IMG/VR virus record: IMGVR_UViG_3300032308_000975
Location: 1-53,171 of that record
Direction: 5' to 3' (one strand)
Length of the DNA: 53,171 nucleotides
Origin: a virus
Position numbers and translations under genes: made by a program. Position 1 is the first letter of the stretch. Every line of letters begins with the position of its first letter. Shown here in pieces: positions 31,413 to 42,700 of this stretch. The notes under the pieces are model-generated. The model made no database searches and had not been told where the DNA came from. It saw nothing but the letters and a program-made list of their open reading frames with translations.

Positions 31413-32858
31413 ATGGCAATAGAAAAACGATCACCGGTCAAACAAGATGCTGGCAAAATGGATCAGGGAATTATCCTGGCCAAAGTTGTTGGTTATATGG
31501 ATCCGTCATTCATGGGAGGATTAGAAGTTACTCTATTGAGAGAGCACGGTAATACCATAGGTGATTTAAATCAAACCTATTACGTAAAATATGCTTCTCC
31601 GTTTTATGGAGTTACAGCCTATGAATACATGGGTTTAAACAAAGATGACTTTAATGACACACAAAAATCTTACGGTATGTGGTTTCCTACACCGGAGATA
31701 GGTACCACAGTTATGTGTACGTTCATTGATGGCAACCCTGCTGAAGGATTCTGGATCGCTTGTATACCCGGTAAGTTTATGAATCATATGATTCCTGCGA
31801 TCGGTGCTACCACAGAGGTTGAACTATCAAAAGAAGATAAAGAAAAATATGATACTAGTCAGCCTCTTCCTGTAGGAGAAATAAACAGGAAGTCTAATGA
31901 CTTAGAAAAAAGTCTTCAAATTGATAAAATTAAAAAACCAGTCCATCCTATCGCCGATAGTTTTTTAAAACAAGGATTATTGGAAGATGATGTTAGAGGA
32001 GCGACCACAAGTACCAGTAGAAGAAGTATACCTAATACAGTCTTTGGAATTTCTACTCCTGGCCCGTTAGATCGTAGAGATGGTGCTAAAAAACAGTACA
32101 TAGGAAAACAGCAGAGTAAAACAGCAGTTACAGTTCCGGTCAGCAGATTAGGAGGAACTACGCTGGTATTTGATGATGGTGACGATCAATATCAACGCAA
32201 AAAGTCTGCGGGAGAGGGCGGGGTTGAGTATGCTGATACTCTTAATGGAGAAAAAGGTCAACCAGATATTCCTTATAATGAATATGTGAGACTAAGAACA
32301 AGAACCGGGCATCAAATACTTTTACATAACAGCGAAGATTTAATTTATATTGGCAACGCTAAAGGTACTACCTGGGTAGAATTAACCAGCAACGGAAAAA
32401 TCGACATCTATGCTGAGGACAGTATTTCTATACACACAGAACAAGATCTTAATATCCGTGCCGATAGAGATATCAACATGGAAGCAGGTAGAAATGTTAA
32501 TATCAAAGCAGTAAGCGGAAACTTTCATGCCGAAGCAGGAGCAAATTATCAACTATTTGCCGGCGCTAATGGTCAACTAACGGCCACAGCAGTGACAAAT
32601 ATTGTCAGCGGAGCTAGTCATTTAGAAACGTCACCTGCTATTCATATGAACGGACCTCCAGCAACTCCCTGTAGCCCGTTGAGCACACACGACAACGTTA
32701 AAACTAGCTCAAAACAGCCTTGGGCGAAAAAACGTTATGCTGAAGCTTCTCCGTTAACAAGCATTATGAAAAGAGTTCCTATGCATGAACCTTGGGCATT
32801 ACACGAAAACAATGCTCCTGATTTATTAACACCGGATAACACCGACAGAGATGTCTAA
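31413..32858 (+). CDS. 5: Central spike protein (gp5-like) without lysozyme domain
   Basis: A 481-residue protein. Residues about 15-130 form an OB-fold domain (ILAKVVGYMDPSFMGGLEVT, WFPTPEIGTTVMCTFIDGNP, AEGFWIACIPG), as in gp5 and VgrG. Residues about 285-415 lead into a beta-helix with alternating polar/hydrophobic repeats (GKIDIYAEDSISIHTEQDLN, IRADRDINMEAGRNVNIKAV), the membrane-piercing needle. The lysozyme domain that separates these parts in T4 gp5 is absent; a polar linker (residues about 150-270) lies there instead. It is the puncturing tip under the hub. Confidence 0.88.
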   Translation: MAIEKRSPVKQDAGKMDQGIILAKVVGYMDPSFMGGLEVTLLREHGNTIGDLNQTYYVKYASPFYGVTAYEYMGLNKDDFNDTQKSYGMWFPTPEIGTTVMCTFIDGNPAEGFWIACIPGKFMNHMIPAIGATTEVELSKEDKEKYDTSQPLPVGEINRKSNDLEKSLQIDKIKKPVHPIADSFLKQGLLEDDVRGATTSTSRRSIPNTVFGISTPGPLDRRDGAKKQYIGKQQSKTAVTVPVSRLGGTTLVFDDGDDQYQRKKSAGEGGVEYADTLNGEKGQPDIPYNEYVRLRTRTGHQILLHNSEDLIYIGNAKGTTWVELTSNGKIDIYAEDSISIHTEQDLNIRADRDINMEAGRNVNIKAVSGNFHAEAGANYQLFAGANGQLTATAVTNIVSGASHLETSPAIHMNGPPATPCSPLSTHDNVKTSSKQPWAKKRYAEASPLTSIMKRVPMHEPWALHENNAPDLLTPDNTDRDV

Positions 32859-32867
32859 GGATTGAAT

Positions 32868-33305
32868 ATGGCAAAACTTTATAATAGAAAATCAGCAGTG
32901 AGTTTACAGGCCAGCGTAGGCGACGCTGAAGTAACTACTTTTACCTATAAGGGTTTTGATTCTAAAAATACAAAAAATAATTTCAAAGCCTATGATATAG
33001 ATCTAGTCAAGCAAGATCTAGTAAATCACTTTTATATTCGTAAAGGCGAAAAATTAATGCAGCCTGATTTTGGAACAGTGATCTGGGACGTGCTTTTTGA
33101 GCCGTTTACAGAAGAACTGAAAGAAATCATAACCAAGGACGTTGAAGCTATAATCAACTACGACCCTAGGATATCTATAAATTCTGTGACAATAGATAGC
33201 ACAGATCAAGGAATTAGGATCGAAGCCGAGATCGTTTACATACCGTTTAACGTGGTAGAACGCATGACTTTTGACTTCGATCGCAAGAATAACATTATTA
33301 ACTGA
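32868..33305 (+). CDS. 25: Baseplate wedge protein gp25
   Basis: I place the start at ATG 32868, seven bases after TAAGGA; a TTG at 32862 is also in frame. The protein has 145 residues and the gp25/GpW fold: IDLVKQDLVNHFYIRKGEKL, MQPDFGTVIWDVLFEPFTEE, and LKEIITKDVEAIINYDPRIS. The EPR-like core motif is replaced by DPRISINSV. gp25 sits at the core of each wedge and is among the most conserved parts of contractile tails. gp6 follows after a 45-base gap holding a late promoter-like motif. Confidence 0.93.
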   Translation: MAKLYNRKSAVSLQASVGDAEVTTFTYKGFDSKNTKNNFKAYDIDLVKQDLVNHFYIRKGEKLMQPDFGTVIWDVLFEPFTEELKEIITKDVEAIINYDPRISINSVTIDSTDQGIRIEAEIVYIPFNVVERMTFDFDRKNNIIN

Positions 33306-33321
33306 CCAGATTATTTTATTG

Positions 33322-33330
33322 GGTAAATAT
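33322..33330 (+). promoter_or_regulatory. Late promoter-like motif GGTAAATAT
   Basis: Plus-strand GGTAAATAT in the gap before gp6, 20 bases ahead of the ATG, followed by TAGGA as ribosome site. A secondary late start for gp6 and the giant gene is possible. Confidence 0.3.
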
Positions 33331-33350
33331 TAGATAGGACGAAAAATACA

Positions 33351-36300
33351 ATGACTACTACGTCAAGACAGACTAATTTAATACTAAATCAAGATTGGAC
33401 TCGCATCTATCAGACTTTTAAAAATGCGGATTTTAAATCTTATGATTTTGAAAACCTACGTAGGGTTATGATAACCTATCTCCGTGAAAACTATCCGGAA
33501 GATTTTAATGATTATGTAGAAAGTTCAGAATATCTAGCTCTAATAGATGCTGTGGCATTTTTAGGACAAAGCCTTGCTTTCCGTATCGATCTTGCCTCTA
33601 GAGAAAACTTTATTGAACTAGCAGAACGTAAAGAAAGCGTTCTTCGCCTAGCTAGAATGTTAGGTTATAACAGCAAGAGAAACATGCCAGCGATGGGACT
33701 GTTAAAATTTGACACAGTCAGTACTACAGAATCTATTTTAGACAGTAACGGCAAAAATCTCAGCCAACAGGTTGTGATATGGAACGACCCAACAAATGCT
33801 AATTGGTCAGAACAGTTTGTAACAGTTTTAAATTCTGCTATGGCTGACAGTATAGAATTTGGAAGACCGCAGGGCAAAGAAACTATAGCAGGGATTTCTA
33901 CAGAACAATATAGATTTAGAACAGCATCAACAGATGTTCCTGTGTTCGCTTTTTCTAAAACTGTAGCAGGCAGACAGATGGTATTTGAATTACTCAGTAC
34001 CACATTTAAAAATGCTGAAGAAATATATGAAGAACCACCAGTTCCTGGAAATCAGTTAGGATTCGTTTACCGCAACGACGGCAAAGGCGGGTCCAGTGCT
34101 AACACAGGTTTTTATCTGTTATTCAAACAAGGTAGTTTAGAATTAGCAGATTTCAATGTAGAAGCTCCTTCTACTAATGAAATAGTATCCGTAGATACTA
34201 ACAACATTAATGAAATAGACGTGTGGTTATATCAATTAACTTCGGCAGGAATCCAGACCACAGAATGGACTAAGGTTCAAAGTTTGGTAGGTAGTAACAT
34301 TGCCTATAATAGTATTAATTCAGATATCAGAACCATATATTCTGTCAAAACTAAAGAGAACGATAGAATCGATCTTTTATTTGCCGACGGAGTCTACGGT
34401 AATTTGCCACAAGGACCGTTCAGAGTCTATTATAGAATTAGCAACGGATTAGTTTATCAGATAGCCCCATCAGATTTGAGAGGCGTTACTATAGCCATAC
34501 CTTATATCAATAAACAAGGTGTGGCTCATACTCTAACAGTGACCATGAGTTTAAAATACACCGTTAGTTCGTCAGCAGCTAGCGAAACAGTTGATCAAAT
34601 TAGATTTAATGCTCCTGCTCAGTACTACACTCAGAATAGAATGATCACTGCGGAGGACTATAACCTTGCTCCGTTAACCAGCAGTCAGGATATCTTAAAA
34701 GTAAGATCTATTAATAGAGTTTCTAGCGGAATTTCTAGAAACTATGATATTATTGATGCCAGCGGAAAGTATAGTGCGGTAAATGTATTTGGCGACGACG
34801 GTCTAATTTATAAGAGCCAAACAGAAAGATCTTTAAGTTTTAAATTTATCAATAGATTTGATATTGTCAATTTTATTAGAAATAGCATTGAACCGCTTTT
34901 TACAGACACTGATGTTTATAACTTTTACCTCACAAAATATGAAAAAGTTTTGTTTTCAGATCAAAACACTATATGGAATTCGATAACTAGCGATGTAAAT
35001 TTATCTACAGGATATTTTATAAATGCTATAGATAATACTAACATTTTAAAAACCGGAACATATACTTCTAATACTTTGAAGTATGTAGTTAGCGGTTCTT
35101 TGATTAAATTTGTTCCTCCAACCGGTAAAGCTTTTAAGAAAGGAAAATTAGTAAACATTGATGCTACAGATCCAGATCAAAGAGATAGAATATGGACAAA
35201 AGTAGTAAAGATAGTAGGCGACGGAACCAATGCCGGTCGAGGAGTATTGGCCAACGGTTTAGGTGCAGTGCAGTTCAGTGATATTGTTCCTACTGGCGCC
35301 ATAGCGTCTAGAATTGTTCCGAAATTCGTTAATAATCTATCTAATTCTTTGGAATCAGAAATGGTTACATTGATGTTTTCAAACTTAAATTTTGGTTTAA
35401 GATATGATTATATCGAGGGAGACTGGAAATTAATAACTTCGGCAAACCTAAATTTAGTAGGAAACTTCAGTTTAGGTAAGGCCGGAGACAGCACAAATAG
35501 CAGTTTAGATTCATCCTGGATTGTAGCATTTGTTAAAATCGCCGACGAATACGTTATTAGAATTCGAGGTTTAGATTACATCTTTGGCAGTATAGAGCAG
35601 AATAGATTTTATTACGATTCAAATCGAAAAGTCTATGACAGTAGAACAGGGCAAGTTGTTAAAGATCAGATTAAAATTCTCAATATTAATTCTGACAATA
35701 CATTTTTAACATCACTAAAACAAGATATCACTTTTGAAATAGATGATTCAATCAAGTTCGACGACGGATATCAGAGTGTAGAGGAAGTTAAGATAGCTTT
35801 TTCAGATTCCGATGATGACGGAGTTATTGATAATCCTGAATCTTTCGAATTGATTGTTGGAACAGATGCAGCCTTAAATTATCTATTTTTCCAAGAAATC
35901 GTGGACGATCTAGGCAACAAGAAAAAGGTATTCATAGATAATACTAACGATACTATTTTGATTGAGCAGAAAGAAAGTTTAATTAATGTTAATAACTATG
36001 ATAGCGGACAATTAATTTATTTCTATGACTCGGAAGAGGACGTGGTTAAGGAAGTTAATAAGTCAACCAATACATTAGACATAAGACCAGATTATATAGC
36101 TGCGGTAGGAAGATCAAAATTAAAATTTCAATATATCCATACAGCAGACTCGGATCGACGAATAGATCCTAGTTCCAGTAATATCATGGACGTATATCTA
36201 TTAACAAGAAGTTATGACAGAGATTTTAGGAATTTTCTAGCCGGAGCAATTAGAAATAAACCCGAACCACCTAACAGCGATAGTCTAAGGATAAGTTTTG

Positions 36301-36764
36301 GTTCTAAATTAAATTCTATAAAGGCGATCAGTGATGAGGTTGTTTACCATCCTGTAGTCTATAAAGTATTATTTGGGCAAACAGCCGAACCTAAATTTCA
36401 AGCTACATTTAAGGTAGTTAAAAATCCTAATAAATTAATAAATGATAATGATTTAAAGGTAAGAATAGTTTTGGCTATAAATGAATTTTTTGATATAAAC
36501 AATTGGGATTTCGGAGATAGATTTTATGTCAGCGAGCTCATAGCATATATTTTGACAACTGTAGCCCCGGATATCAGCAACATAGTTTTAGTTCCCAAGC
36601 AGCCAGATCAGGTGTTCGGTAGTTTATTTGAAATTCAAAGTAGAGTAGACGAGATATTTGTTAGCGGTGCGACAGTAGATGATATATCAATAGTATCTGC
36701 AGTATCAGCAGCAGAAATACGTGTTAATGCGGATTCTGTAGTTTCAAATACAAATAACGGTTAA
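33351..36764 (+). CDS. 6: Baseplate wedge protein gp6
   Basis: An 1137-residue protein. The N-terminal region (FENLRRVMITYLRENYPEDF, YLALIDAVAFLGQSLAFRID, LASRENFIELAERKESVLRL, ARMLGYNSKRNMPA) is the conserved core of T4-type gp6, the dimer that forms the inner iris of the baseplate. The Baseplate_J-like part with ITAEDYNLAPLTSSQDILKV lies near residue 440. The C-terminal part (LINDNDLKVRIVLAINEFFD) also fits. It is far longer than T4 gp6 (660), with an extra beta-rich middle of about 450 residues. It stands between gp25 and the giant protein. Confidence 0.92.
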   Translation: MTTTSRQTNLILNQDWTRIYQTFKNADFKSYDFENLRRVMITYLRENYPEDFNDYVESSEYLALIDAVAFLGQSLAFRIDLASRENFIELAERKESVLRLARMLGYNSKRNMPAMGLLKFDTVSTTESILDSNGKNLSQQVVIWNDPTNANWSEQFVTVLNSAMADSIEFGRPQGKETIAGISTEQYRFRTASTDVPVFAFSKTVAGRQMVFELLSTTFKNAEEIYEEPPVPGNQLGFVYRNDGKGGSSANTGFYLLFKQGSLELADFNVEAPSTNEIVSVDTNNINEIDVWLYQLTSAGIQTTEWTKVQSLVGSNIAYNSINSDIRTIYSVKTKENDRIDLLFADGVYGNLPQGPFRVYYRISNGLVYQIAPSDLRGVTIAIPYINKQGVAHTLTVTMSLKYTVSSSAASETVDQIRFNAPAQYYTQNRMITAEDYNLAPLTSSQDILKVRSINRVSSGISRNYDIIDASGKYSAVNVFGDDGLIYKSQTERSLSFKFINRFDIVNFIRNSIEPLFTDTDVYNFYLTKYEKVLFSDQNTIWNSITSDVNLSTGYFINAIDNTNILKTGTYTSNTLKYVVSGSLIKFVPPTGKAFKKGKLVNIDATDPDQRDRIWTKVVKIVGDGTNAGRGVLANGLGAVQFSDIVPTGAIASRIVPKFVNNLSNSLESEMVTLMFSNLNFGLRYDYIEGDWKLITSANLNLVGNFSLGKAGDSTNSSLDSSWIVAFVKIADEYVIRIRGLDYIFGSIEQNRFYYDSNRKVYDSRTGQVVKDQIKILNINSDNTFLTSLKQDITFEIDDSIKFDDGYQSVEEVKIAFSDSDDDGVIDNPESFELIVGTDAALNYLFFQEIVDDLGNKKKVFIDNTNDTILIEQKESLINVNNYDSGQLIYFYDSEEDVVKEVNKSTNTLDIRPDYIAAVGRSKLKFQYIHTADSDRRIDPSSSNIMDVYLLTRSYDRDFRNFLAGAIRNKPEPPNSDSLRISFGSKLNSIKAISDEVVYHPVVYKVLFGQTAEPKFQATFKVVKNPNKLINDNDLKVRIVLAINEFFDINNWDFGDRFYVSELIAYILTTVAPDISNIVLVPKQPDQVFGSLFEIQSRVDEIFVSGATVDDISIVSAVSAAEIRVNADSVVSNTNNG

Positions 36765-36770
36765 AGATTT

Positions 36771-39700
36771 ATGGATAAAGATATTTTTCCAGAAAGTAAT
36801 ATTCCAGTACGTAGATCAAAAGATCTTCTGCCTGAAATTTTCAAGACAGAAAGTAATAATAAGTTTCTTGGAGGGTTAGTTGATCCTCTGATACAGCCCG
36901 GCGTACTAGACAAGAAAGTCGGATACGTTGGAAGAAGATATGGAAAAACATTTAGGTCTTCAGATGTTTATCTTGATAATGATCAAACATTAAGAAGCAG
37001 ATATCAATTAGAACCTGGCGTTATTGTAAGAAATGATGTCAATGTGGAAGGATTTTATGATTACATTGATTTTAAAAATCAATTAAAGTTTTTCGGTAAT
37101 ATCGAAGAGCGAGACGATCTAATTACCAGCCAGCATCATTATACTTGGAATCCTCCTATAGACTGGGACAAGTTAATAAATTATAGAGAATATTTTTGGG
37201 TACCGGACGGTCCTCCAGGAGTTAGGATACAAGGTCAATCTCAAAAAATCGTAAGCACATATAGGGTAACCTTGGGTGCTAATTCCTACATATTTTCTCC
37301 GGACGGACAAACTAATAATCCCACAATTACACTATATCGAGGACAGACTTATAAATTTAATCTTAATGTACCAGGAGATTTCTTTGTAATTCGTTCCAAT
37401 ATAGACACAGGTTCTTTAACATACAATCCTATCGTGGGATACCAAAAAGGACAAATAGTTCTATACGGGAATAATTTATATCAGGCACAGGGAAATGTTC
37501 CTATCGCCGGACTAAACGCACCTTTAGATACCACCAGCGGTATTTGGAAACTATTAGAAAATTTACAAGAACAAAAACAAGCTTTAGATTATGATCAAGG
37601 TGTGGTTAACAATCGTTCAGAGAAAGGCACTGTTATATTTGATGTTCCTTTTGATGCTCCCGATACCTTATTTTATCAAAGCTTGACTGATCCGAATAAA
37701 TTTGGTAAATTCGTCATTGATAGTGTAGAAAATAATACGAAAATAGATGTATCTAATGAAATATTAGGTAAAGCGGACTATCTCAGCAGCAACGGAGTAC
37801 AATTAAGCAACGGAATGATTCTAAGATTCGAAGGATTAGTTACTCCTGTAAAGTATGCTTCGGGTTCTTGGTTAGTTGAAGGTGTAGGAGAAGAAATAAC
37901 TTTAACAAAATTTTCTGATCTGTCAGTTTCACAATTATTAAGCACAATATCTCCAGAAATTTTATTTGACGACGGCGGATTTGATACTGCTCCGTTCGAT
38001 GATGCCGCGGCCTATCCTGCTGCTAAAGACTACATAACAATTTCAAAATCTAGCAAGGATTCAAATCCTTGGAGCCGTTATAACAGATGGTTTCATAGAT
38101 CGGTATTAGAATATTCGCATAATTTTAATAACAGCAATTTTGATTCGCCCGAATCGGCAAGAGCAAAAAGGCCGATTATAGAATTTAAACCTAATTTACA
38201 ACTATTCAATCATGGAGCTGTAGCCAAGCAAAGTGTGGATTATGTTGATGATTTTACTACAGATGTGTTTTCTTCTATTGAAGGCGCTGTTGGTTATAAT
38301 ATAGATAACGAAGAATTGTTCGAAGGTGCTCGATTATTAATTACAGCAGACACTGATAGATTAGTTAATAACAAAATTTATACAGTTAGATTTATAACAC
38401 ATAATAACCGTAGACAGATCTCGTTGATACCAACAGAAGATTCAGAAACGGCGCCGGGCGAATGCGTATTGGTACAAAGGGGTTTAACAAATAAAGGCCT
38501 AATGTTCAATTTTGATGGCACAAGATGGAACAAGAGTCAATTGAAAACAACAATTAACCAGGCTCCTTTATTTGATTTGTTCGACGAGAATGAAATAAGT
38601 TTTTCTAATGCGGAAACCTATCCTGTTAGTTCTTTCGCAGGATCGAAATTAGTATCCTATAAAACAGGTGTAGGACCTAACGATTCTGAATTAGGATTTC
38701 CTATCAGTTATCTTAACATAGACAATGTCGGTGACATTCAGTTTGATAATAATTTTGAACAAGATATTTTTACCTACAAAATTAATCGTGTAACTTTTTC
38801 TAAAAAGTTATCTTTGGGATATTTTAAACTTAATCTTGTTTCTGGGACACAATATTCTAATGGGTGGATTCCATTAGATAACACTTTTGTTCAGCCTATT
38901 ATCGAAACAGTAGTAGCAGAAGATTCAAACACCATAGAGTGCGATATTATAGATTGGGATGCCGTTAGTGATGAACAGATTAAAAAATTAGTAATTTACA
39001 AAAACGGTATTAGGTATGATGTGCCCTATACAAGAACAGTTAATCAATTTGTTTTTGAAAAAGATTTTGTTAAGGGCGATTCCGTAACATTTAGATTATA
39101 CGCCGACTTCGATCCAAAATTTGGTTATTATGAAATACCTATCGGATTAGAAAGGAACCCACTTAATAATGAAATTGACACATTTACACTAGGACAGGTC
39201 AATGATCACTTGTTGTCGGCTTTAGATTTATTTGACGATTTTGAAGGAATTTATCCAGGGCAAAATAACCTAAGAGATATATCCGGATATCAACCCTTAT
39301 GCAGAAGATTTGTGAAACATTCGGGATTATCTCCTTTAGCTATATTATTATTGTGCGACAAGCAGGTTAATATTATAAAGTCTATACAATATTCTAGACG
39401 GGAATACACAGATTTTAAAAATAATTTCATTAAATTATCAGATGAAAGATATACAGGACAAACTGTAGTTGAACTAGTAGATGAAATATTAGAAGAAATG
39501 GGCAGAGCTAGATCTGCTGCTAATTCTTTCTCTAATTCAGACATGGTAGGTAGCGGAGCCTATACAACCATAGAATATCAAGTAGAGGACGAGGGAATTA
39601 AAACATTTGCCTTGTCTTCTAAATTTGATTTGAATACATTGAGCAATAAAGCGGTTTATGTTTATATTAATGGTCAACAAATCTTACACGGTAGAGATTA

Positions 39701-42700
39701 TGAATTTAACTCTATATTCGGTTTTGTTAATATCAAAGCTTCTGTAATAGAAGGAGATAAAATCGAAATCCGTGAATATGTTACAACAGGATCTTCATTT
39801 ATTCCACCAACGCCTACTAAATTAGGGCTTTATAAAAAGTACACTCCAAGAAAATTCTTAGATGATACTTATAGAATTCCAAAAGAAGTTATTCAAGGAC
39901 ACGATGGCAGCATCACTATTGCCTACGGTGATTTTAGAGACGATGTTTTATTAGAATTAGAGCACAGGATTTATAATAACATCAAACAAGAGTATGATGA
40001 AACATTATTTGATATTGACGCAGTGCTTGGTGGATATTACGACACAGGACTATTCAATAAAAAACAAGTTGATAATATTGTCAACAGAGATTTCTTATCA
40101 TGGATATCAGGAACTACCACTGATTATGTAAACAATATCTATTTTGACAGCGAGGATAGCTATACCTATACCTATTCTAACATGACAAACATAGAGGGCA
40201 CGAAAGCCTTGCCAGGATACTGGAGAGGAGTGTACCAATGGTATTATGACACAGATCGACCACATCGTTGTCCTTGGGAAATGTTAGGTTTTTCGGAAAA
40301 ACCAGATTGGTGGGAAGAACAATACGGCGCTGCTCCTTACACTAGCGGCAACTTGCTATTATGGGAAGATATTAGAGACGGAATCATTCGTCAAGGCGCT
40401 AGATCGGGAACGTATCCTAGATATCAAAGACCTAGTATCCTAAGTCATTTACCAGTTGACGGTGACGGAAACTTGTTAAGTCCCTTAGATTCTGGATTGG
40501 CTGCGAATTTTTCTCTGATTAATAATCAAGGTAGATTTTTTCTAGGGGATGTTAGCCCTGCGGAATATGCTTGGAGATCAAGTTCTGAGTGGCCTTACTC
40601 GATATTGACAGTGCTTTGTTTGTTAAAGCCTTTCGAATTCCTAACAGATAATTTTATTAAATCATCGGTAAGAAATAATAAGCTAGGTCAAACAGTAGAC
40701 AAAACCAGCGGCCTCTTTACAAGAATAGAAGATATAACTAGAGATGATTTTGATCATCTCAAGAGTTCTGGTTTGTGTAGGTTCGTTATAGATTATTTGA
40801 AAGGTACTTCAACTCCAACATCTATTTTAGCTGATAAGATTAGTAGATTGGATGTAAATCTTTCTTATAGAATGTCGGGGTTCGTTGATCAACAACAGCA
40901 AAAATTTATATTAGATAGTAAAAATCCTAAATCGCAATCTAGCAGTATTTTTATTCCAGTAGAAAACTACGATATTATTTTTAATGTTAGTAGCCCTATC
41001 GGCAGCATAACATATAGTGGAGTTATAGTAGAAAAAATCGACAGAGGATTTAAGATGTCGGGATATGATGCCTTAGATCCGTTCTTTGAATATTATCAGC
41101 CAGTGGCGAGCCAGCAGGATCCTTTGATATCTATAGGAGGAGTCAGCGAAAATTTTGTTGAATGGAACGCAGAAAAATTTTATAACAACGGAGTAGTTTG
41201 TAGATATAATAGCAATTTTTATAGAGCACTTAAGAGCCATACCAGTGGAGATACTTTTGATTTATCAGCTTGGAAACAACTACCGGCTCTGCCAAAAGTA
41301 GGATCTATTGATGCTTTTAAGAGGAAAAATTTTAATAAAACTAAAACCAAGATTTTAGTTTATGGAGAAATATTACCGGATGTTCAATCAGTAGTAGATT
41401 TCTTTTTAGGATATGAAGAATTTTTAAAATCTAAAGGGCTAGTATTTGATGGATATAATATAGAGACACAAAGCCCCAAAGATTGGTTTACATCTGTAAA
41501 AGAGTTTATGTATTGGACCAAACATAATTGGGATGTTGGTTCACTGATTACTTTTAGTCCTATAGCCGATAGAATAGAGTTTAATATTCAAATAGGTGTA
41601 GCTGACAATCTTTTAGACAGCTTCTACGGGTATCAAGTTTTAAAGAATGACGGCCTGCCTCTTCGTCCTGAATTTATTAATGTTACTAGAGATTTTCAAA
41701 AATTAGTTGTCAGTACTACCAACACCAACAACGGGATTTATTTCTTTAAAGGGCATTTAGTTCTTAAAGAACATGTAACTGTATTTGATGATCGAACAGT
41801 TTTTAATGACGTAATATATGATAAACCTACAGGGTATCGACAAGAGCGTATCAAGAGTCGAGGGTTCCGCACAGTTGATTGGGACGGAGACTATACCAGT
41901 CCCGGATTCTTGTTTGATAATGTTAATATTGATGTTTGGCAACCCTTCACTGATTATAAATTAGGGGATATAGTTGCTTATAAATCTTTCTATTGGACGA
42001 GCCAGACTAATCAGTTAGGATCAGAAGAGTTTAACGATACACTATGGACCAAACTAGATTCCACACCGCAGAAAGGTTTGATCAGTAACTTTGATTATAG
42101 GATTAATCAGTTTGAAGATTATTACGAAGCAGATGCCGACGGAATAGGATCTAGCCAAAGAGATCTATCCAGACATTTGATAGGGTATCAATCTAGAGAT
42201 TATCTACAACAGCTAGCAGAAGATCAAGTTAGTCAGTTTAAGCTATATCAGGGATTTATCAGAGAAAAAGGTACGGCCAATGCTATAGTCAAAGTATTTG
42301 ACAAATTAAGTGAATCCTCAGACGACAGCATAGTGCTTAACGAGGAATGGGCATTCCAGGTTGGAAATTTTGGAGGCACTGACCAAACTACAAGATTTGA
42401 ATTTGAAATTAAAAAAGATGAGTTTGAAATTAATCCGCAGCCAATATTCATAACATTATCAGAATCGACCGGCCCCGAAGTAGATCAGTATGTAAGGATT
42501 CCATTTTCTAAGTTTACATTGTCTCCTAACCCTTTCACGACTAATTTAAATCCGGTATCGGAATATGACAAATTAAACAGATCTGCTGGATATGTTAGTT
42601 TCAACGATGTAGATTATACGATTAAGAATAGAGACGATTTATTAAACTTTGACATAAACACAGTCAAAGAAAACTCTTTGTTCTGGGTCACGTTTGACTT